Shown piece after piece: positions 1 through 12,534 of a stretch of DNA of 64,000 nucleotides (the stretch's first letter is position 1; each line of letters begins with the position of its first letter). The notes beneath the pieces were generated by a model, which saw only the letters and a program-made list of their open reading frames with translations, was not told the DNA's origin and searched no databases. The translations under genes were made by a program, and so were the position numbers. The DNA lies in the NCBI GenBank assembly GCA_961205875.1, contig OY540822.1, positions 10,728,501 through 10,792,500 on the forward strand. Direction: 5' to 3'. The DNA is from Sialis fuliginosa (lineage: Eukaryota > Arthropoda > Insecta > Megaloptera > Sialidae).

Positions 1-539
1 ATAATAAATTTTGTATGGATCCAAAATTACAGAACAACCTGTACATTAATGTCCATGATAGTGGATTTATTATAAATGATGCTGCCCATCTTGTATTTTA
101 TATATTATATATTTAACATAATTGAAATTAAGATTGTATTTTAGAAGTTATATGTATACTGCATTACTTTGTAACTGTGTCAGGACTTCGGAGTTAAGGT
201 AGGGTCATAACTGATGCCGGAGAGGAGTCATTGAAAATCTTAGATTGCAACAAATCAATAGTTTGTGTAACAACAATATGTTTTAGATAATACCCAGCGC
301 CTCCACCAGTATTTTTTTATGTCATAGTACAGAGGTTCTCAAAGTGTGGGTCGCATGGAAATTTTAATAATATTACACTACAAAAAACGCACAATGGGAA
401 GTTTACAATATTCACATAAAAATTTCTAATTCATATTTTTCTAATTTTATTAAACATTAAAAAAATCATTTTACTATTTGTTGATTAAGAATAAAATGTA
501 AGTGTTTTAATAATTAAATAATAATTATTATGTCATGGT

Positions 540-1080
540 TTTAAAAAAAAAGTATATCATTAAATTTTTTTTAAATTTTATTAACATATCTTAATTAAAT
601 GTATTAAACAAAAAATTGAAAAAAATAAAATAAAGCGGCCTTTTTCCGTTTCTCTCTTCTACTTGGATCATACGCCAGCGTTGAACTCATGTTTAATTAA
701 ATGTACTAAATTAGAAATATTTGTTGATATTTGATAACTGTCATTACGTAATCATAATATATAAACACTTAACTCTAAAACAGCTTAATTTATAGACAAT
801 CAGCCAATGTATGTCAAAATGGGGGACATTTAAACTAATTATTAGTGTAATCTATTTATTTATTATTATAATGTCGTAGCTGCTTTACATTGTTTACAAT
901 TTTACGATTCTTTATTTTATAACTTTTGCGTCGTAGTACTTATCATTTTGTAATTATTAGCAACTGTCCATAACTGGGTGTACATTACTTTAATTTAAAA
1001 AAAAACATTATTTGTGGACTTCGGTAATTAAATTGATTTAATAAAGAGGTAGTTGTTTTATTAGTAACATGAGTTCATGA
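540..1080 (-). repeat. Dispersed repeat D1, copy 1, in the left palindrome arm only
   Basis: This stretch has no counterpart in the right arm. Its reverse complement matches 62650-63140, and it matches 21715-22120 directly. It ends in the inverted words gaactcatgtt and aacatgagttc near 682 and 1070, which may be the ends of the element. It therefore entered one arm after the palindrome formed. Confidence 0.65.
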
Positions 1081-1529
1081 ATTTAAATGTGTTTTTTAAT
1101 TTTTTTATTGACATTTTTTCTTGTTTGGTATTAAAAAATAATTTTCCTACTTTCATAAGCGAGAGTATTTTTAGCTAGTCAGTTTAGAGACGTTTATTAT
1201 TTTTAATTTCCATCGAATTATTAAACTATTGTACAGAAACAATATATAAATATAAAAATAATCTTGTGGAGGCGCAAGGGAATATTTAATAAAAATGTAT
1301 TTTTTATTATTAAGAAAAAAATATTCTTTTTCGCGGCATTGCTACGAAACGTTGGCCGAAATAACGACCAAATATTATACTCAGAAGACAATATCCCAGT
1401 ATCTATTAAATAAATACGCACAAATTACAAAATATTTTTATGTTTAGTCACATTAAAAAAAAAACATTAATTTCTCCAAAATTGATATTTATTAAATTGT
1501 AGTACTATCTAAATATATTATATAATGTA

Positions 1530-3465
1530 CCACTTTATATACAGGGCTGTTCTTATATACATGGGCTGTTCTTATTAAAAGGGCTCTTATATTACAGGGC
1601 AGTTCTTATATACAGGGTTTTTCTTATTTACATGACTGTTCTTACAATTTTTATCAAAAAATAATTTTTTTTAGATAGCAATACAAAAAAATACAAACGT
1701 ATATATTATCAAACAGTTTTTGAGAGAAAAATCAAAATACTTACATATATTTTTAAATAAAATAAAAAACTAGATAAAATGTACGCAGGTTAAGTAAGTA
1801 AGAGAGATGTGCAATGTTGATTAGTTATATCTTTTTCATTTCTAAGATAAGTATTTTAATTAATTAAGTCACATATGAAAGATACCAAAATTAACAAAAA
1901 AAATACATTTATTTCTCCAAAATTGATATTTATTAAATTGTAGTGCTATCTAAATATATTATATAATGTACCACTTTATATACAGGGCTGTTCTTATATA
2001 CATGGGCTGTTCTTATTAAAAGGGCTCTTATATTACAGGGCAGTTCTAATATACAGGGTTTTTCTTATTTACATGACTGTTCTTACAATTTTTATCAAAA
2101 AATAATTTTTTTTAGATAGCAATACAAAAAAATACAAACGTATATATTATCAAACAGTTTTTGAGAGAAAAATCAAAATACTTACATATATTTTTAAATA
2201 AAATAAAAAACTAGATAAAATGTACGCAGGTTAAGTAAGTAAGAGAGATGTGCAATGTTGATTAGTTATATCTTTTTCATTTCTAAGATAAGTATTTTAA
2301 TTAATTAAGTCACATATGAAAGATACCAAAATTAACAAAAAAAATACATTTATTTCTCCAAAATTGATATTTATTAAATTGTAGTGCTATCTAAATATAT
2401 TATATAATGTACCACTTTATATACAGGGCTGTTCTTATATACATGGGCTGTTCTTATTAAAAGGGCTCTTATATTACAGGGCAGTTCTAATATACAGGGT
2501 TTTTCTTATTTACATGACTGTTCTTACAATTTTTATCAAAAAATAATTTTTTTTAGATAGCAATACAAAAAAATACAAACGTATATATTATCAAACAGTT
2601 TTTGAGAGGAAAATCAAAATACTTACATATATTTTTAAATAAAATAAAAAACTAGATAAAATGTACGCAGGTTAAGTAAGTAAGAGAGATGTGCAATGTT
2701 GATTAGTTATATCTTTTTCATTTCTAAGATAAGTATTTTAATTAATTAAGTCACATATGAAAGATACCAAAATTAACAAAAAAAATACATTTATTTCTCC
2801 AAAATTGATATTTATTAAATTGTAGTGCTATCTAAATATATTATATAATGTACCACTTTATATACAGGGCTGTTCTTATATACATGGGCTGTTCTTATTA
2901 AAAGGGCTCTTATATTACAGGGCAGTTCTAATATACAGGGTTTTTCTTATTTACATGACTGTTCTTACATATTTTTATCAAAAAAAATATATTTTTTAGA
3001 TAGCAATACAAAAAAATACAAATGTATTAAATCTGTAGTCCTTGCAGATCGTTTTTTCTATAAATGGTAAAATAAGTAAAAAAATATATTTGTCAGACAG
3101 CACTACAAAAAATATAGTAATTATGTGCCTCTTTATATACAGGACTGTTCTTATATATAAGACTGTTTTTTTTTGTACGGTTATATACAAGGCAGTTCTA
3201 TTATAAAGGGGGTTTCTTACATCAGGACTCTTCTGGACTGGAAATTAAGTACTTATTGTTAGTATGTATAAATTGTATATATTTATAGCAAATTGGTATT
3301 TATTCGTATTTTAATACTCTGAAGACAATATCCCAGTATCTATTAAATACGCATAAATTACAAAATATTTTTAAGTTTAGTCAAATTAAAAAAAAATATT
3401 AATTTCTCCAAAATAGATATTTATTTGATTGTAATGCTATTTAAAAATATAGTTAATATAATGTA
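1530..3465. repeat. 441-bp tandem array of the left arm
   Basis: The word ccactttatatacagggctg starts at 1530, 1971, 2412 and 2853, giving three consecutive 441-bp units that differ at only a few bases, then a diverged 613-bp unit up to 3466. Each unit begins with short sub-repeats of the form cttatatacagg-ctgtt and ends in AT-rich filler with a conserved cacatatgaaagatacc. The right arm holds only one or two relatives (10085-11300), so this amplification is recent and arm-specific. Confidence 0.85.
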
Positions 3466-5330
3466 CCACTTTATATACAGGGCTGTTCTTATATACATGG
3501 GCTGTTCTTATTAAAAGGGCTCTTATATTACAGGGCAGTTCTAATATACAGGGTTTTTCTTATTTACATGACTGTTTTTTTATCAAAAAATATTTTTTTT
3601 TAGATAGCAATACAAAAAAATACAAATGTATTAAATCTGTAGTCCTTGCAGATCGTTTTTTCTCTAAATGGTAAAATAAGTAAAAAAATATATTTGTCAG
3701 ACAGCACTACAAAAAATATAGTAATTAAAATGTGCCTCTTTATATACAGGACTGTTCTTATATACAAGACTGTTTTTTTTTGTACGGTTATATACAAGGC
3801 AGTTCTATTATAAAGGGGTTTTCTTACATCAGGACTCTTCTTTTATCCAAGGCTGATCTTATAAAAAAGTGTGATTGTATATACAGGCCTATCATATATA
3901 TAAGCTGTTCTTATATACAGGACTGTTTTTTTTTGTACGGTTCTTATATATAGAGCTGTTTTTATATAAAAGCCTGATCTGATCTACAGGGCTATTGACA
4001 TATTTAAATGATTTTAAAAAGTATTTTTCTCTAAAATTATTATTATTATTATCAACTGTTGTTTTAAATGAGTAAAAAATTTATTTAATTAATAATCTAT
4101 TTTTGCGCTGTGTGTTTGTATGCATCTATTCTAGCTGCTTTGGTACTTCCATGTGAAAATTGATATATGTTTATAGCAAATTGGTATTCCTTCGTATTGT
4201 AATGCCAGTTTTGAGCAAAACTTACTCATTTATAAAATTATTGATCTCTATTATTTTTTTTAAAATGGAACGGACGAGTTTTGGAACATTCTTAATATAA
4301 TTAAATGAAAAAGATATAACTAATTTATAAGGTATTGCTATTTAAAGATTTAATTAAGAAATATTCTTTTAGTTTATTCTTGAATTACTTTGTCAATAAT
4401 GTTTCTTATATTACTAGGTAGCTTATTGTAGAATAAACTCTCTTATTTTAACATTTTTAGGTCTGGTTAATATATTTGGTCGTTATTTCTCGTACTCTAC
4501 GCTGTACGTATAGTTGTATGTAATGATAATTCAACTTTTGATTGGTGTACATATACATAATTATTTCGAAAATAATTTTTTATCAGATTCTCTTACATGT
4601 TATTTGAAAAATGTTCGTATGATTATTTTTTGTCTTCTGAAGAATCGCCCCAAAGTATTATGCAGTATACAAATAAATCTTTCATTATATACAGGTATAT
4701 TCGTATGTACAAGTGTTGTAAAATGAGTAAAAAAAAATCATTTTCTCCAAAATTTTTATTTTTCAGATGAGACTACAAAAATTTAATAATTAATATGTGC
4801 CTCGTTATATACAGGCCTGTTCTTATATTCAAGTGTTGTTAAATGAGTAAAAAAAAATCATTTTCAAAATTATTATTTTTCAGATGGCGCTGCAAACTAG
4901 GTATATGTATAATTATATGCTTTATATCTGTAGATAAAGATATAAAAGCTATTCATATAGATTGGTTGTAAGTAAAATGTGCTTCTTTAAATCTGTAGAT
5001 AAAGATTTAAAGACTGTTCTTATATACATAGTGTAAAATGTACTTTATATCTGTAGATAAAGATATAAAAGCTGTTTGTTCAATGAGAAAAAGTACAAAT
5101 TTTTCCCAGTATTAGAACAGTACAAAAAATATAATAACATGCCTATATCTGTAGATATATTAGCTGTTCTTGTGTACAGGTTAGTTCTTATATACGACTG
5201 TTAAAAAATGTGTTTTTTCTCAATGTGATAGCAATACGATTTTTCTGATCAAGATATTGTTATTTATAATATTTCGATTGTTTTAACATATTTTTGCTAA
5301 TAAAATAAAGTGTAATTACAAATTTGAATT
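3466..5330. repeat. Left-arm proximal segment with ~20-bp degenerate sub-repeats
   Basis: The stretch from about 3470 to 3990 is a run of imperfect ~18-22 bp units such as cttatatacaggactgtt. From 4900 to 5160 the phrase atctgtagataaagatataaa recurs three to four times. The whole segment is mirrored at about 6600-8480 and has no convincing coding frame. The open frame at 4514-4726 recurs on the opposite strand at 7198-7410 only because of the palindrome. Confidence 0.6.
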
Positions 5331-5419
5331 TTGCATTTTATTAACACATCCTCTTGACCTTCCTGTTATCCTATTACTTTCTTATAGAAATATAAAAACA
5401 GGATAGTGTGGCCAGTGCA

Positions 5420-6480
5420 TGTTCTCCTGTTACTATGCTAAGGAAAGTATCAAGATAACAGGAGTGACCACACTATCATGTTCTCCTGTTACTTTTCTTA
5501 GCAAAGTAACAGGATAACAGAAGTGATCACACTATCATGTTCTCCTGTTACTTTTCTTAGCAAAGTAACAGGATAACAGAAGTGATCACACTATCATGTT
5601 CTCCTGTTACATTTCTTAGCAAAGTAACAGGATAACAGGAGTGACCACACTATCATGTTCTCCTGTTACATTTCTTAGCAAAGTAACAGGATAACAGGAG
5701 TGACCACACTATCATGTTCTCCTGTTACATTTCTTAGCAAAGTAACAGGATAACAGAAGTGATCACACTATCATGTTCTCCTGTTACATTTCTTAGCAAA
5801 GTAACAGGATAACAGGAGTGACCACACTATCATGTTCTCCTGTTACATTTCTTAGCAAAGTAACAGGATAACAGAAGTGATCACACTATCATGTTCTCCT
5901 GTTACTTTTCTTAGCAAAGTAACAGGATAACAGGAGGGATCACACTATCATGTTCTCCTGTTACATTTCTTAGCAAAGTAACAGGATAACAGGAGTGACC
6001 ACACTATCATGTTCTCCTGTTACTTTTCTTAGCAAAGTAACAGGATAACAGGAGGGATCACACTATCATGTTCTCCTGTTACATTTCTTAGCAAAGTAAC
6101 AGGATAACAGGAGTGACCACACTATCATGTTCTCCTGTTACTTTTCTTAGCAAAGTAACAGGATAACAGAAGTGACCACACTATCATGTTCTCCTGTTAC
6201 ATTTCTTAGCAAAGTAACAGGATAACAGGAGGGATCACACTATCATGTTCTCCTGTTACATTTCTTAGCAAAGTAACAGGATAACAGGAGTGACCACATT
6301 ATCATGTTATCCTGATACGTTCCTTAGCATAGTAACAGGATAACAGGAGTGATCACACTATCATGTTCTCCTGTTACTTTGCTAAGGAAAGTATCAGGAT
6401 AACAGGAGTGATCACATTATCATGTTCTCCTGTTACTTTGCTAAGAAAAGTAACATGATAACAGCAGTGGCCACACTATC
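5420..6480. repeat. Central 59-bp minisatellite with a hairpin in every unit (~18 copies)
   Basis: The word tgttctcctgttac recurs every 59 bp (5420, 5479, 5538, 5597 and on to 6423). Each unit holds the inverted pair tcctgttacttt and aaagtaacagga around a 7-base loop, plus a gtgatcac or gtgaccac palindrome, so the unit is nearly its own reverse complement. Units vary mainly at gaagtgatc, gagtgacc and gagggatc. It occupies the symmetry axis of the palindrome and is flanked by matching inverted sequence at 5325-5400 and 6530-6605. Confidence 0.9.
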
Positions 6481-6589
6481 CTGTTCTTATTTTCCTTAAC
6501 AATATAACAGCATAGAGCATCATATGATCTTGATTTCTATAAGAAAGTAATAGGATAATAGGAAGGCTAAGAGGATGTTAATAAAATGC

Positions 6590-8655
6590 AAAATTCAAAT
6601 TTGTAATTGTCCTTTATTTTATTAGCAAAATTATGTTAAAACAATCATCGAAATATTATACCTTGATTAGAAAAGTCGTACTGCTAAATATCACATTGAG
6701 AAAAAACACATTTTTTAAGTCGTATATAAGAACCAATCTGTACACAAGAACAGCCAATATATCTACCTACAGATATAGGCATGTTACGTATTATATTTTT
6801 TGTACTGTTCTAATACTGGGAAAAATATGTACTTTTTCTCATTGAACAAAAACAGCTTTTATATCTTTATCTACAGATATAAAGTACATTTTACACTATG
6901 TATATAAGAACAGTCTAAATCTTTATCTACAGATTTAAAGAAGCACATTTTACTTACAACCAATCTATATGAATAGCTTTTATATCTTTATCTACAGATA
7001 TAAAGCATATAATTATACATATACCTAGTTTGCAGCGCCATCTGAAAAATAATAATTTTGAAAATGATTTTTTTTACTCATTTAACAACACTTGAATATA
7101 AGAACAGGCCTGTATATAACGAGGCACATATTAATTATTAAATTTTTGTAGTCTCATCTGAAAAATAAAAATTTTGGAGAAAATGATTTTTTTTTACTCA
7201 TTTTACAACACTTGTACATACGAATATACCTGTATATAATGAAAGATTTATTTGTATACTGCATAATACTTTGGGGCGATTCTTCAGAAGACAAAAAATA
7301 ATCATACGAACATTTTTCAAATAACGTGTAAGAGAATCTGGTAAAAAATTCTTTTCGAAATAAATATGTATATGTACATCAATCAAAAGTTGAATTATCA
7401 TTACAAACAACTATACGTACAGCGTAGAGTACGAGAAATAACGACCAAATATATTAACCAGACCTAAAAACGTTAAAATAAGAGAGTTTATTCTACAATA
7501 AGCTACCTAGTAATATAAGAAACATTATTGAGAAAGTAATTCATAACTAAAAGAATATTTCTTAATTAAATCTTTAAATAGCAATACCTTATAAATTAGT
7601 TATATCTTTTTCATTTAATTATATTAAGAATGTTCCAAAACTCGTGCGTTCCATTTTAAAAAAATAATAGAGATCAATAATTTTATAATTGAGTAAGTTT
7701 TGTTCAAAACTGACATTACAATACGAAGGAATACCAATTTGCTATAAACATATATCAATTTTCACATGGAAGTACCTAAGCAGCTACAATAGATGCATAC
7801 AACACACAACGCAAAAATAGATAGGCGCAAAATGAAATTATTATTTAAATTAAATAAATGTTTTACTCATTTAAAACAACAGTTGATAATAATAATAATA
7901 ATTTTAGAGAAAAATACTTTTTAAAATCATTTAAATATGTCAATGGCCCTGTAGATCAGATCAGGCTTTTATGTATATAAAAACAGCTCTATATATAAGA
8001 ACCGTACAAAAAGAACAGTCCTGTATATAAGAACAGCTTATATATATGATAGTCCTGTAGATAAGATCAGGCCTGTATATATAATCAGGCTTTTATATAA
8101 GATCAGCCTTGGATAAAAGAAGAGTCCTGATGTAAGAAAACCCCTTTATAATAGAACTGCCTTGTATATAACCGTACAAAAAAAACAGTCTTGTATATAA
8201 GAACAGTCCTGTATATAAAGAGGCACATTTTAATTACTGTATTTTTTGTAGTGCTGTCTGACAAAACCATTTTATTTATTTTATCATTTAGAGAAAAAAT
8301 GATCTGCAAGGACTACAGATTTAATACATTTGTATTGCTATCTAAAAATTTTTTTTGTAAAAAATATGTAAGAACACTCATGTAAATAAGAAAAACCCTG
8401 TATATTAGAACTGCCCTGTAATATAAGAGCCCTTTTAATAAGAACAGCCCATGTATATAAGAACAGCCCTGTATATAAAGTGATACATTATATTAACTGC
8501 AATCTAATCAATATCAATTTGGAGAGAATAAGAATAAGCTTAAAGAATATTTTTAAATTAAATTTTTAAATAGCAATACCTTATAAATTAGTTATATCTT
8601 TTTCATTTAATTATATTAGAAATGTTCTAAAACTCGTTCGTTCTATTTTAAAAAA
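6590..8655. repeat. Right-arm proximal segment (mirror of the left arm)
   Basis: This is the reverse complement of roughly 3440-5340, readable from ttgaattttgcattttatta at the array edge outward. The last ~170 bases (8480-8655) repeat the 7560-7640 text with ccttataaattagttatatc, showing a local duplication next to the 88-bp array. No coding frame is supported. Confidence 0.7.
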
Positions 8656-8660
8656 TAAAC

Positions 8661-10085
8661 GACCCTACTGTATATATTTTTCATTTTATCTTATATCTAG
8701 TCCATAAGTGGTCATTATCGGGCTTAATTTTATATCCGCGTAATAAGAGACAATACTGTATATATTTTTGATTTTATCTTATAGCTAGTCCATAAGTGGT
8801 CAATATTGGGCTTAACTTTAAATCCGCGTAATAAGAGACCCTACTGTATATATTTTTCATTTTATCTTATATCTAGTCCATAAGTGGTCATTATCGGGCT
8901 TAATTTCATATCCGCGTAATAAAAGACCCTACTGTATATATTTTTCATTTTATCTTATATCTAGTCCATAAGTGGTCATTATCGGGCTTAATTTTCATAT
9001 CCGCGTAATAAGAGACCCTACTGTATATATTTTTGATTTTATCTTATAACTAGTCCATAAGTGGTCATTATCGGGCTTAATTTCATATCCGCGTAATAAA
9101 AGAGCCTACTGTATATATTTTTTATTTTATTTTACATCTAGTCCATAAGTGGTCATTATCGGGCTTAATTTTAAATCCGCGTAATAAGAGACCCTACTGT
9201 ATATATTTTTCATTTTATCTTATATCTAGTCCATAAGTGGTCATTATCGGGCTTAATTTTATATCCGCGTAATAAGAGACCCTACTGTATATATTTTTGA
9301 TTTTATCTTATAGCTAGTCCATAAGTGGTCAATATTAGGCTTAACTTTAAATCCGCGTAATAAGAGACCCTACTGTATATATTTTTGATTTTATCTTATA
9401 ACTAGTCCATAAGTGGTCATTATCGGGCTTAATTTCATATCCGCGTAATAAAAGACCCTACTGTATATATTTTTTATTTTATCTTACATCTAGTCCATAA
9501 GTGGTCATTATCGGGCTTAATTTTAAATCCGCGTAATAAGAGACCCTACTGTATATATTTTTCATTTTATCTTATATCTAGTCCATAAGTGGTCATTATC
9601 GGGCTTAATTTCATATCCGCGTAATAAAAGACCCTACTGTATATATTTTTTATTTTATCTTACATCTAGTCCATAAGTGGTCATTATCGGGCTTAATTTT
9701 AAATCCGCGTAATAAGAGACCCTACTGTATATATTTTTGATTTTATCTTATAACTAGTCCATAAGTGGTCATTATCGGGCTTAATTTCATATCCGCGTAA
9801 TAAAAGACCCTACTGTATATATTTTTTATTTTATCTTACATCTAGTCCATAAGTGGTCATTATCGGGCTTAATTTTAAATCCGCGTAATAAGAGACCCTA
9901 CTGTATATATTTTTCATTTTATCTTATATCTAGTCCATAAGTGGTCATTATCGGGGTTAATTTCATATCCGCGTAATAAAAGACCCTACTGTATATATTT
10001 TTTATTTTATCTTACATCTAGTCCATAAGTGGTCAATATTGGGCTTAACTTTAAATCCGCGTAATAAGAGACCCTACTGTGTATA
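8661..10085. repeat. 88-bp satellite-like array, 16 units, right arm only
   Basis: Units begin gaccctactgtatatattt at 8661, 8749, 8837, 8925, 9014 and so on to a partial seventeenth at 10070, a constant 88 bp apart with one extra base in unit 4. Five or six unit types can be told apart by the linkers cattttatcttatatc, gattttatcttataac, gattttatcttatagc and tattttatcttacatc and by cattatcggg versus caatattggg. Unit 16 joins the left half of one type to the right half of another. The left arm has no copy. Confidence 0.92.
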
Positions 10086-11300
10086 TGTCAATAGCCCTGT
10101 AGATCAGATCAGGCCTTTATATAAGAACAGCTCTGTATATAAGAACCGTACAAAAAAAAAACAGTCCTGTATATAAGAACAGCCTATATATAAGATCAGG
10201 CCTGTATATACAATCAGGCTTTTATATAAGATCAGCTTTGGACAAAAGAAGAGTCCTGATGTAAGAAAACCCCTTTATAATAGAACTGCCTTGTATATAA
10301 CTGTACAAAAAAAACAGTCTTATATATAAGAACAGTCCTGTATACAAAGAAGCACATGTATATAAGAACAGCTTATATATATATATGATAGGCCTGTATA
10401 TACAATCACGCGTTTATATAAGATCAGCCTTGGATAAAAGAAGAGTCCTGATGTAAGAAAACCCCTTTATAATAGAACTGCCTTGTATATAACCGTACAA
10501 AAAAAACAGTCTTGTATATAAGAACAGTACTGTATATAAAGAGGCACATTTTAATTACTATATTTTTTGTAGTGCTGTCTGTTTGTTTTACTTATTTTAC
10601 CATTTAGAGAAAAAACGATCTGCAAGGAATACAGATTTAATACATTTGTATTTTTTTGTATTGCTATCTAAAAAATATATTTATTTTGATAAAAATATGT
10701 AAGAACAGTCTTGTAAATAAGAAAAACCCTGTATATTAGAACTGCCCTGTAATATAAGAGCCCTTTTAATAAGAACAGCCCATGTATATAAGAACAGCCC
10801 TGTATATAAAGTGGTACATTATATAATATATTTAGATAGCACTACAATTTAATAAATATCAATTTTAGAGAAATAAATGTATTTTTTTGTTAATTTTAGT
10901 ATCTTTCATATGTGACTTAATTAATTAAAATATTTATCTTAGAAATGGAAAAGATATAACTAATCAATATTGCACATCTCTCTTACTTACTTAACCTGCG
11001 TACATTTTTTCTAGTTTTTTATTTTATTTAAAAATATATGTATATATACGTATTTTGATTTTTCTCTCAAAAACTATTTGATAATATATACGTTTGTATT
11101 TTTTGTATTGCTATCTAAAAAAAATTATTTTTTGATAAAAATTGTAAGAACAGTCATGTAAATAAGAAAAACCCTGTATATTAGAACTGCCCTGTAATAT
11201 AAGAGCCCTTTTAATAAGAACAGCCCATGTATATAAGAACAGCCCTGTATATAAAGTGGTACATTATATAATATTTTTAGATAGCATTACAATTTAATAA
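10086..11300. repeat. Right-arm counterpart of the 441-bp and sub-repeat block
   Basis: From 10090 to 10560 the ~20-bp sub-repeats appear as gtatataagaacagccctg, the reverse complement of left-arm 3470-3950. From 10680 to 11300 about one and a half copies of the left arm's 441-bp unit are present, including ggtatctttcatatgtg at 11340. The low copy number here against three near-identical units on the left shows independent expansion. Confidence 0.75.
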
Positions 11301-12534
11301 ATATCAATTTTGGAGAAATAAATGATTTTTTTTTTAATTTTGGTATCTTTCATATGTGGCTTAATTTATTAATATATTTGCATATTTATCTTAGCAATGA
11401 AAAAGATATAACTAATCAACATTGCATATCTCTCTTACTTATCAAACCTGCGTACATTTTATCTGGTTTATAATGTTATTTAAAAATATATCCGTACTTT
11501 GATTTTTCTCTCAGAAACTATTTGACTAAACTACAATCAAAATAAATACCTATTTTGGAGAAATTAATGTTTTTTTTTTTTAATTTGACTAAACATAAAA
11601 ATATTTTGTAATCTGTGCGTATGTATTTAATCGATACTGAAATCTTCGATTCTGAGTATAATATTTGATTGTTATTTTGGCCAACGTTTCGTAGCAATAC
11701 AGCGAATAAAGAATATTTTTTTCTTAATAATAAAAAATACATTTTTATTAAATATTCCCATCCACCATCCACCAGATTATTTTTATATTATATATTGTTT
11801 CTGTACAATAATTTGTATATTATTCCATGGAAATTAAAAATAATAAACGTCTCTAAACTGACCAGCTAAAAAAACTCTCGCTTATGAAAGTAGAAAAAAT
11901 ATATTTTATAAATACTAAACAAGAAAAAAAATCAATAAAAAATAAATAAATAAAAACATTTAAAATAATTAAAATAAATAAATTTTGAATGAAGCACATT
12001 TTTGATTATTAATACTTAAATTATTTACTTAAATTAATTATTAAATTAATAAAACAAATTTTATTTGTAATCAACAAATAGTAAAATTACTTTTTTAATG
12101 TTTAATAAAATTATAAAAATATGAAATAGAAATTCTTATGTGAATATCTTCTCATTGTGTAATATTTTTAAAATTTTCTTGTGACCCATACATTGTACTA
12201 TGACGTAAAGAAATACTGGTGGAGGCGCTGGGTATTATCTAAAACATATTGTTGTTACACAAAATATTGATTTGTTGTAATCTAAGATTTTCAATGACTC
12301 CTCTCTGGCATCAGTTATGACCCTACCTTAACTCCGAAGTCCTGACACGGTTAGAAAGTAATGCAGTATACATACAACTTCCAAAATACCATCTTAATTT
12401 CAATTATGTTAAATATATAATATATAAAATACAAGATGGGCAGCATCATTTATAATAAATCCACTGTCATGGACATTAATGTACAGGTTGTTCCGTAATT
12501 ATGGATCCATACAAAATGTATTACATGATCTGTT

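Larger units (their letters stand above)
1..12530. repeat. Giant ~12.5-kb imperfect palindrome (foldback-like element)
   Basis: The first ~330 bases reappear reverse-complemented at about 12190-12530, including the stretch around ggatcc and tacaggttgttc. Matching continues inward: 1150-1530 pairs with 11270-11890, 3440-5340 with 6590-8480, and the two arms meet in a 59-bp array centred near 5965. Arms match with scattered substitutions and indels. Each arm has its own insertions: a dispersed repeat at 540-1080 and extra 441-bp units on the left, an 88-bp array on the right. No transposase frame was found. Long inverted arms built of tandem repeats are typical of foldback (FB, TU, Galileo-like) elements. 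The left end may lie outside the window, so no target duplication can be checked. It could instead be a chromosomal inverted duplication or an assembly artefact. Confidence 0.85.

Noticed and set aside
3732..3953. 73-codon frame with repeated YIQDCF-like text
   Set aside because: The repetition comes from the ~20-bp noncoding sub-repeats of the palindrome arm.
5420..6480. CRISPR-like array of 59-bp repeats
   Set aside because: Units are contiguous with no unique spacers, in a eukaryotic context, and no cas genes are present.
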